From: Actinomycetota bacterium | GTDB taxonomy: Bacteria; Actinomycetota; Acidimicrobiia; Acidimicrobiales; Ilumatobacteraceae | Length of the DNA: 35,969 nt | Assembly: GCA_005787035.1 (NCBI GenBank) | Contig: SYCI01000021.1 | Coordinates: 1 to 35,969, forward strand | Reading direction: 5' to 3' | In this document: positions 1 through 7,453 of the stretch, piece by piece | How positions within the stretch are numbered: position 1 is the stretch's first letter | Layout of the letters: each line of letters starts with the position of its first letter | The notes under the pieces: model-generated | What the model was told of the DNA's origin: nothing | The model's database searches: none | What the model saw: only the letters and a program-made list of their open reading frames with translations | Program-made: the position numbers and the translations under genes

Positions 1-464
1 ATGATCCACTCGTCACCATCGAGGACCGCGCTCGTCTTCAACGACGCGAGGTCGGAGCCCGAGTTGGGCTCGCTGAATCCCTGACACCAGCGCGTCTTGC
101 CGTTCAAGATGTTGGGCAGGAACTCCTTCTTCTGTTCCTCGGTTCCCCACTGGAGAAGAGTCGGACCGACGAGCGTGTCACCGAAGAAGTCGGCGCGCAG
201 CGGAGCCTTGAGACGAGCGAACTCCTCCGACAACACCACTCCCTGCATGGTGGTGAGACCCTTGCCGCCGTACTCCTTGGGCCAGGTCGCACAGATCCAG
301 CCGCCGGCGAAGAGCTTCGACGGCCAGGTGTCGTTGAACTCCTTGCGCTGTTCGGCCGACAACTCGAAGCCGGGCTCACCCCAACCCTTGGGGAGGTTCT
401 CGACCAGCCAGGAACGGATCTCCTGGCGAAACTGCTCGGCATCGGTGGGGTAACTGAGTTCCAT
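1..464 (-). CDS. Acyl-CoA dehydrogenase, N-terminal part (cut by window edge)
   Basis: FAD-dependent dehydrogenase that oxidises an acyl-CoA to the enoyl-CoA and passes electrons to electron transfer flavoprotein. The first 154 codons are present and the gene runs off the left edge. The N-terminal alpha-helical domain fills about residues 1-120. Near the edge the flavin/substrate motif QGFSEPNSGSDLASLKT is readable, which is typical of the start of the middle beta-domain. The ATG at 464 fits the family start (MELSYPTDAEQF) and lies 6 bases after a -10-like GAGAAT, so the mRNA is probably leaderless. The physiological substrate cannot be told. Its likely electron acceptor, EtfAB, is encoded at 15590-17367. 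Confidence 0.9.
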   Translation of the reverse strand, partial: MELSYPTDAEQFRQEIRSWLVENLPKGWGEPGFELSAEQRKEFNDTWPSKLFAGGWICATWPKEYGGKGLTTMQGVVLSEEFARLKAPLRADFFGDTLVGPTLLQWGTEEQKKEFLPNILNGKTRWCQGFSEPNSGSDLASLKTSAVLDGDEWI

Positions 465-470
465 ACCCCG

Positions 471-476
471 ATTCTC
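471..476 (-). promoter_or_regulatory. -10 element of the acyl-CoA dehydrogenase gene
   Basis: Read on the minus strand the hexamer is GAGAAT, followed by 6 bases and the ATG at 464. This is the leaderless spacing seen repeatedly in the window. No convincing -35 is visible. Confidence 0.5.
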
Positions 477-528
477 ACCGCCGATGCGCCGAACCACCCA
501 ACCGATCGCTGGGTCGAGTCGGGTCAGG

Positions 529-547
529 GTTCACAGTCCGTTCACAC
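529..547. promoter_or_regulatory. Direct repeat GTTCAC-N5-GTTCAC between divergent genes
   Basis: Two copies of GTTCAC (529-534 and 540-545) are spaced 11 bp apart in the 126-bp gap between the acyl-CoA dehydrogenase and the winged-helix gene. The 13-mer AGTCCGTTCACAC (535-547) recurs exactly upstream of etfB at 17382-17394. It could be an operator for a fatty-acid regulator. The function is inference. Confidence 0.3.
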
Positions 548-577
548 GGGGCCAACAGACGAGAAACCCACCTTTCC

Positions 578-583
578 TACTTT
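578..583 (+). promoter_or_regulatory. -10 element of the winged-helix gene
   Basis: TACTTT followed by 7 bases and the ATG at 591, which fits a leaderless transcript for the winged-helix/antiporter operon. Confidence 0.55.
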
Positions 584-590
584 CTGCGCC

Positions 591-884
591 ATGGACTCCT
601 CCCCCTCGACCGTCCCGACCGAGTCCGCGTCGGATGCCGTGCGTCTCGGCCCGAATGAACTAGCCGTCTTGCAGGTGTTTCTGGACTCCGGGAACCGGGT
701 GGTGAGCCGACTCGAAATCGCCCGCCGGGCTGGATTGGCCGAAATGAACGAAAGGCGTTGCGACTCGATCCTCGTATCGCTGCGGCGGGTCCTTGGCTCC
801 GAGTCGATCCGCACGGTTCGTGGTCGGGGCTGGATGCTCGAAATCGGTGCCGTCGAGCTCGCCCACCACCTCGTCACCGCCTGA
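591..884 (+). CDS. Stand-alone winged-helix DNA-binding protein (OmpR/PhoB C-terminal type)
   Basis: A 97-residue protein made almost only of a winged helix like the effector domain of OmpR/PhoB response regulators. The fold runs from LGPNELAVLQVFLDSG (about residue 19) through the recognition-helix region (DSILVSLRRVLG) to the wing (IRTVRGRGWML, ending near residue 83). There is no receiver domain, so phosphorylation control is not expected. It probably binds DNA, and its target may be its own operon or the neighbouring ammonium genes (inference). The start is fixed by a leaderless -10 seven bases upstream. It ends 10 bases before the antiporter start, so the two are very likely co-transcribed. 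Confidence 0.75.
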   Translation: MDSSPSTVPTESASDAVRLGPNELAVLQVFLDSGNRVVSRLEIARRAGLAEMNERRCDSILVSLRRVLGSESIRTVRGRGWMLEIGAVELAHHLVTA

Positions 885-894
885 CGGCGAGAGA

Positions 895-2865
895 ATGAAC
901 GACATGTCCATGATCGCCGCCACCGCGGGCTCGTACGACCTCGCTCTGGTCCTCGGCAACCTGTTGCTGATTCTGGTGATCGCGCGCGTCGCCGCCGAAC
1001 TCGCCGAGCGCGTGAAGGTTCCGCCGGTACTCGGCGAGATCGTGGCCGGCATCCTGATCGGCCCCTCGGTGCTCGGTTGGGTCGACCCGATCGCCCATCT
1101 CGAGATCGCCGACATGGTTCTGCTCATCGGCGAGATCGGCGTGATCCTGTTGCTCTTCCAAGTAGGTCTCGAAATGGACCTCGGCGAATTGAAGAAGGTC
1201 GGGCGATCGGCGGTTCAAGTCGGCGTGATCGGAGTCGCTGCCCCCTTCGCTCTCGGCCTCGGAGTAGCGAGCGCATTCGGTGAAACCGGCAAGATCGCAC
1301 TCTTCATCGGCGCCGCCCTGACCGCTACGAGCGTGGGCATCACCGCGCGCGTCCTCGGTGATCTGCGTGCGCTGTCCACCAAAGAGGCACGCATCGTGCT
1401 CGGGGCCGCAGTGGCCGACGACGTGCTGGGTCTCGTGATCCTCACGGTGGTCGTCAAGATCGTCACCGAGGGGACGATCGGACCCGGTGTGGTGTTCGAG
1501 ACCATCGGACTCGCCGTGGGCTTCCTGCTCGTGACCGGCCTGCTGTCGGTGTTCGTGATTCCGAAATTCCTCGATCGTCTGCACAGCCTCGCAAAGTCGT
1601 CGACCACCGTGGTGGTGGCCGGCTTCGCGCTCACCGTGGCGTTCTCGTTGCTCGCCAATCAGGCCAAATTGGCTTTCATCATCGGTGCCTTCATGGCCGG
1701 ACTCGGCATCGGACGCAGCGCGCAACACGAGCGCATCGCCGAAGGACTCAACCCGCTCGGGAACGTGTTCATTCCCGTCTTCTTCGCATCGATCGGCATC
1801 AACGCCGACCTCGAAGCCATGTTCAAGCCCCACGTTCTCGCGCTGGCCGGTTGTCTCACCGTCGTGGCGGTGATCGGCAAGCTCGTGTCGGCGTTCGGCG
1901 TGAACGGATCCGCGGACCGCGTCCTGATCGGCTTCGGAATGATCCCGCGGGGCGAAGTCGGATTGATCTTCGCGTCGATCGGCCTGAGCAAAGGCGTACT
2001 CGACAAGGATCTCTACGGCGCGCTGCTCGTGATGGTTCTCCTCACGACGCTCATGACGCCGCCGATGCTCACCGCGCGTCTCCGTCGTACCGGTGTCGCC
2101 ACAGACGTCGATACCACACCCATCGAACACGAACCCGAAGGCGGCTGGCTGCAGGTCCGCGACGACCGAATGGTGCTCGTCGGTTCGCCACCGGTTTCGC
2201 TCACGGTCACCCTCGCGCTTCGAGCGGCCGAATTGTCATCGATCCACTCGGTCGACGACGGCGTGTTCGATTGGTTCGGTTCACATCGCACCACTCGTCT
2301 CGAGTGGCGGCCGGCCGACACCGAGCAACTCCTCGCCCTACTACGCGATGGATCACCCAAGTCGTGGCGCACTCTCTCCACCACCGGTGTGATCGAACGC
2401 GCGCTACCCGAAGTCGGCCGCAGTATCGATCGGCGGCGGGTCGATGCCGAACACATGGATGGCTCGCACGTGTTTCATCTTCCTCGCGTCGATCGAGTAC
2501 GCGAACTCAACGGTTCACCGGGCATCGAACCCACCTTCGACCGGCTGTACGCGTCGCTCGAGCATCCGGATCTACTCACGCTCGCCGTGTTCGTGTCGGA
2601 CGCGACCGACGACGGCCGCGACGCCGTGTCACTCGCCGAACGGCTTCGTCGCAGTGACTCACGAACCGTGATGAGGATCCTCGGACTCGCCGACGCTGTC
2701 GCTCTCGCCGCTCGCGGACCTGACATCTCGGTCGACGATGTGCTCGCGCGGGTCGACGATCCGCAGATCGCCCGCGCGGCCATGGCGCTTGCCCTCGCTT
2801 CGACCGTCGACACCGTGCACGCCGCCCTCGACGAGGCCGGTCGGGACCTGCTCGACGAAGACTGA
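895..2865 (+). CDS. CPA2 cation:proton antiporter with a C-terminal GlnD-like domain
   Basis: Membrane antiporter expected to exchange K+ or Na+ for protons. Residues about 10-395 form the Na+/H+ exchanger domain: the PPVLGEIVAGILIGPSVLGW entry motif, the ion-binding acidic pair Asp175-Asp176 in VADDVLGLVIL, and the late motif IPRGEVGLIFASIGL. KefB/KefC relatives end in a nucleotide-binding RCK domain. Here residues about 416-656 instead resemble the linker and HD region of GlnD: TGVIERALPEVGRS (from about 496), SHVFHLPRVDRV, HPDLLTLAVFVSDATDDG (from 557) and VDDPQIARAAM (from 620). The HD metal ligands look lost, the FHD of GlnD being VSD here. There is no nucleotidyltransferase or ACT domain. 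The ATG at 895 was chosen because it follows GGCGAGAGA and gives a normal N terminus. 656 residues. It sits between the winged-helix gene and amt-glnK. Confidence 0.88.
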   Translation: MNDMSMIAATAGSYDLALVLGNLLLILVIARVAAELAERVKVPPVLGEIVAGILIGPSVLGWVDPIAHLEIADMVLLIGEIGVILLLFQVGLEMDLGELKKVGRSAVQVGVIGVAAPFALGLGVASAFGETGKIALFIGAALTATSVGITARVLGDLRALSTKEARIVLGAAVADDVLGLVILTVVVKIVTEGTIGPGVVFETIGLAVGFLLVTGLLSVFVIPKFLDRLHSLAKSSTTVVVAGFALTVAFSLLANQAKLAFIIGAFMAGLGIGRSAQHERIAEGLNPLGNVFIPVFFASIGINADLEAMFKPHVLALAGCLTVVAVIGKLVSAFGVNGSADRVLIGFGMIPRGEVGLIFASIGLSKGVLDKDLYGALLVMVLLTTLMTPPMLTARLRRTGVATDVDTTPIEHEPEGGWLQVRDDRMVLVGSPPVSLTVTLALRAAELSSIHSVDDGVFDWFGSHRTTRLEWRPADTEQLLALLRDGSPKSWRTLSTTGVIERALPEVGRSIDRRRVDAEHMDGSHVFHLPRVDRVRELNGSPGIEPTFDRLYASLEHPDLLTLAVFVSDATDDGRDAVSLAERLRRSDSRTVMRILGLADAVALAARGPDISVDDVLARVDDPQIARAAMALALASTVDTVHAALDEAGRDLLDED

Positions 2866-2871
2866 TCGGCA

Positions 2872-2890
2872 CCAGTTGGTCACCAACTGG
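2872..2890. repeat. 19-bp inverted repeat (9-bp arms, 1-bp centre)
   Basis: CCAGTTGGT-C-ACCAACTGG, perfect over both 9-bp arms, starts 7 bases after the antiporter stop. The right arm overlaps the GlnR-type box. It may act as a repressor operator or a short hairpin after the antiporter gene. There is no T-tract. Confidence 0.6.
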
Positions 2891-2916
2891 AAACAATTCC
2901 AAGACCGACCCGAAAT
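2879..2916 (+). promoter_or_regulatory. GlnR-type nitrogen box upstream of amt1
   Basis: The sequence reads GTCAC-N6-GAAAC-N6-AAGAC-N6-GAAAT. The known Streptomyces/Mycobacterium GlnR site alternates gTnAC and GAAAC half-sites every 11 bp. The first two half-sites match exactly, the fourth differs by one base and the third is weak. Lying about 100 bp before an ammonium transporter, it is a good candidate for control by a GlnR-like regulator. No glnR gene is in the window. Confidence 0.6.
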
Positions 2917-2970
2917 CCGGGTTCCTTAAGTTCTCCGCCAGACGAGCGCCAATGTTGCCGCCCCCCGTCT

Positions 2971-2982
2971 GGCCTTCGGGCC
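2971..2982 (+). other. Small UUCG-loop hairpin in the amt1 leader
   Basis: GGCC-TTCG-GGCC forms a 4-bp stem closed by a stable UUCG tetraloop, about 20 bases before the amt1 ribosome binding site. A role in mRNA stability or translation is possible but unproven. Confidence 0.4.
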
Positions 2983-3012
2983 GTTCGTAACAACCCCGAC
3001 CAAGGAGAACCA

Positions 3013-4551
3013 ATGATCACCAGATCACGGGCTGGCGCTTCACCGGCGGCAGTCGATCACTTCCCCGATCTCGTACGGAAGCGACCTTCGTTCCTGCGCA
3101 GATTCCTCATCGCCACCGCCATCTCATCGGGAGCGGTACTCGTCGCCGGTGGCGGTGCAGCTCTCGCCGCCGACGAATTCGATGCCGAGGGTGCCATCAA
3201 TTCACTGGCCACGGCCACGAACCTCCTGTGGGTGATCCTTGGAGCGTCACTCGTGATCTTCATGCAGGCCGGCTTCGCGCTCGTCGAAACCGGCTTCTGC
3301 CGCGCCAAGCACGCGGCCCACGTGGTGGCGACCAACTTCGCCATCTTCGGCCTCGGCTTCATCGGCTTCTTCTTCATCGGCTTCCCGTTGGCCTTCGGCG
3401 GCTTCAGCTATTCGGCTTTCGGACTCGATGCACCGATCGGTGGTTCGCTGGTCGGAAGCGGCGAGTGGGTGTTCCTGTGGAAGGGCGGCTGGGCGCTGTC
3501 GGGTGGCGGAATCACTCCGGCCCTCATCGGTTTCTTCCTCTACATGGTCGCCTTCATGGACACCGTGGCCACCATTCCGACCGGCTCCATGGCCGAACGT
3601 TGGAAATGGGGTTCGTTCGTGGTGTGGGGCTTCTTCTGCGGAGCGGTCTACTACCCGCTCATGGCGGCGTGGACCTGGGGCGGCGGCTGGTTGTCGCAGA
3701 CCTGGAGCAGCATGAACCTCGGCGCCGGTTACGTCGACTTCGCCGGATCGGGTGTGGTGCACGCCGTCGGTGGTGTGGCGGCCTTCGCCGGAGCCAAGGT
3801 GATCGGAGCTCGCATCGGCAAGTTCGACAAGGACGGCAACCCGCGCGCGATTCCCGGCCATCACATCCCGATGGCCATGCTCGGCACCTTCATCTTGTTG
3901 TTCGGCTGGTTCGGCTTCAACGCCGCATCGACCTTCGCCGCGACCGATGTTCAGTTCGCCGTGGTGGCCACCAACACCGCAATCGCCGGTGCATTCGGAG
4001 GAGTGGTCGCGATGTTCTGGATCACCAAGCGGACCGGCAAGCCCGATCCGGGCATGATGGCCAACGGCATGCTCGCCGGTCTGGTGGCGATCACCGCACC
4101 GTGTGCCTTCGTGGCACCGTGGGCGGCCGCCGTGATCGGTTGCATCGCCGCCGTCCTCGTGATCGAGTCGGTGTTCTTCGTGGAGCGCACGTTGAAGCTC
4201 GACGATCCGGTCGGCGCGATCAGCGTGCACGGCGTGGGCGGAATGTTCGGCACGTTGTGCGTCGGAATCTTCGCCAACGGTTCGTACGGTGCCGGCTGGA
4301 ACCTGTCGGACAGCGAAGGTGTCGAGGGCATCATCAAGGGCGACTGGGGCCAACTCGGAGCACAAGCACTGGGTGTGGCCGTGATCATCGTGGTCCTCGG
4401 TGGCATCTCGTACTCGTTCTTCAAGATCCAGGACACGATCTCCAAGAAGATGGGCAAGGGCGGTATCCGCTCGAGCGAAGAAGACGAAGTCATGGGACTC
4501 GATCTTCCGGAAATGGGTGTGTACGCCTACCCCGAGTTCGTCAAGAGCTGA
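3013..4551 (+). CDS. amt: Ammonium transporter (Amt), first copy
   Basis: Trimeric inner-membrane ammonium channel. At 512 residues it is longer than bacterial AmtB because of a charged N terminus and a hydrophobic segment (about 30-50) ending ALA-ADEF, which looks like a cleavable signal peptide. Conserved features: FMQAGFALVETGFCRAKH (83-100), the ammonium-site Asp242 with the first pore histidine His250 in DFAGSGVVHAVGG, and the second pore histidine His406 in ISVHGVGG. About eleven membrane helices follow the signal. The cytoplasmic tail has the GLDLPEMGVYAYP motif by which GlnK and trimer coupling act in Amt proteins. The ATG follows AAGGAGAA. A glnK starts 24 bases after its stop, and a GlnR-type box lies upstream. 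Confidence 0.95.
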   Translation: MITRSRAGASPAAVDHFPDLVRKRPSFLRRFLIATAISSGAVLVAGGGAALAADEFDAEGAINSLATATNLLWVILGASLVIFMQAGFALVETGFCRAKHAAHVVATNFAIFGLGFIGFFFIGFPLAFGGFSYSAFGLDAPIGGSLVGSGEWVFLWKGGWALSGGGITPALIGFFLYMVAFMDTVATIPTGSMAERWKWGSFVVWGFFCGAVYYPLMAAWTWGGGWLSQTWSSMNLGAGYVDFAGSGVVHAVGGVAAFAGAKVIGARIGKFDKDGNPRAIPGHHIPMAMLGTFILLFGWFGFNAASTFAATDVQFAVVATNTAIAGAFGGVVAMFWITKRTGKPDPGMMANGMLAGLVAITAPCAFVAPWAAAVIGCIAAVLVIESVFFVERTLKLDDPVGAISVHGVGGMFGTLCVGIFANGSYGAGWNLSDSEGVEGIIKGDWGQLGAQALGVAVIIVVLGGISYSFFKIQDTISKKMGKGGIRSSEEDEVMGLDLPEMGVYAYPEFVKS

Positions 4552-4914
<363 letters not shown>

Positions 4915-5134
4915 TCCGACGGATCCAACAGAGCTCGTCGGCCGCGAGGTCGACAGCGTCGGAGGGTTTCCCTCTCCGGTAGGGGCAGTCCCCGGGCTAC
5001 TGGTATCGGCGATACAGCCGAACCGGCGGTCCGGGGACGTCCGCGTCCGGGTTCACGATCACGTTGTCGGAAGGAAACATTTCGGAAACATGTTTCGTCA
5101 ATTCTTTCCGGCACCCCCTACCGAAAGGAATTCG
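4915..5134 (+). promoter_or_regulatory. Structured 220-bp gap before the second amt, with GAAAC repeats
   Basis: This is the largest gap in the window. It holds a chain of stem-loops: GAGGG-TTT-CCCTC (4962-4974), CCGGTAG/CTACTGG (4976-4982 with 4997-5003, one G-U pair) enclosing GGGG-CAGT-CCCC, and GTATC-GGC-GATAC (5003-5015). Downstream are two GAAAC half-sites exactly 11 bp apart (5074-5078 and 5085-5089), preceded in phase by TTCAC (5052-5056). The second GAAAC is half of the 12-bp palindrome GAAACATGTTTC (5085-5096). It is probably a terminator or attenuator after glnK1 plus a GlnR-like promoter for amt2. Both roles are inferred. Confidence 0.5.
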
Positions 5135-6686
<1,552 letters not shown>

Positions 6687-6696
6687 TTCCCCGGGC

Positions 6697-6715
6697 CCGA
6701 GCGCACCGCGTTCGG
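6697..6715. terminator. Bidirectional hairpin between glnK2 and the nucleotidyltransferase
   Basis: CCGAGCG-CACCG-CGTTCGG forms a 7-bp stem with one G-U pair and a 5-base loop. It fills the gap between two convergent stop codons. There is no T-tract, as is common in actinobacterial terminators. Confidence 0.5.
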
Positions 6716-7453
6716 TCAGTCGGAAAGAGCGGCGGCGAAGTCGTCGATGAACGCTTCGAGTCCGGTGCGTTGCGGGTCGAAGATCGGGAGCGCGTGGAGA
6801 CCGGCGTTGGCGAGAAGACGCTTCTCGTTGAGAACCCATCGGCGACCGTCGGCCATGCGTCGGTGCGCTTCCTCCATGGCGGCCCGGGTGAGATTCCCGA
6901 TGGTTGCCGTCGCATCGCCGCGCCGCGCGTGCATGCGTGCGTAGTCGAGGGTGAAGTCGCGCTGGAATCCCCAACGACCGGCGGCTTCGCGGGCCAACTC
7001 TTCCGGATACGTCGTATCCAATTGGAGCGCACCGGTGAGGACGACCGAACTCGCGACTTCGGCCAACAACGTGTACGACGGGAATCCGGCGAGGTATCCG
7101 AGAAGTTGGTCCACCTCGTAATCACCTCGGCGAGCGCGCGTCGACCAGTCCTCCACGACGTCGAGATCACGAAGGATCACGTCGATCTCGACCCCGTCGA
7201 CGGCGAGCCATGCCCCACCGTTCATGAACCGACCCCATGAACCGGGCGGATGGACCGTGCCGAGTTCGGCCAAGGCTCCGAGATCGAGGTCTCCTCGGTA
7301 GAAGACGCCGAGATCCCAATCGCTCGCCTCGTCGGCGTCACCCGTCGATCGCGAACCACCAAGGGTGACCGCCACGACTCCTTGCGATCGGGTGACCACA
7401 TCGAGCACCGTGGCGACGACGTTCGGTAGTGGAGATGCAGGATCGGTCGACAT
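6716..7453 (-). CDS. Nucleotidyltransferase of the Pol-beta superfamily
   Basis: Predicted cytoplasmic nucleotidyltransferase of 245 residues. The diagnostic metal-binding pattern is clear: GGSRSTG (32-38), then Asp45 and Asp47 in SDWDLGVF, and a third acidic residue, Asp91, in GVEIDVILRD. This resembles minimal or antibiotic-type nucleotidyltransferases (DUF4037-like). The C-terminal half is helical. The substrate is unknown. The ATG overlaps the stop of the upstream molybdenum hydroxylase by one base (TGATG), so translation is probably coupled. A role in cofactor or substrate modification for that enzyme is possible but only inference. An upstream in-frame ATG would place 15 residues inside the previous gene. 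Confidence 0.75.
   Translation of the reverse strand: MSTDPASPLPNVVATVLDVVTRSQGVVAVTLGGSRSTGDADEASDWDLGVFYRGDLDLGALAELGTVHPPGSWGRFMNGGAWLAVDGVEIDVILRDLDVVEDWSTRARRGDYEVDQLLGYLAGFPSYTLLAEVASSVVLTGALQLDTTYPEELAREAAGRWGFQRDFTLDYARMHARRGDATATIGNLTRAAMEEAHRRMADGRRWVLNEKRLLANAGLHALPIFDPQRTGLEAFIDDFAAALSD

Noticed and set aside
874-2130. Long minus-strand open frame opposite the antiporter
   Set aside because: Low-complexity charged protein (rich in H, E, D) typical of the reverse complement of a GC-rich gene, with no family similarity. The opposite strand has a clear antiporter.
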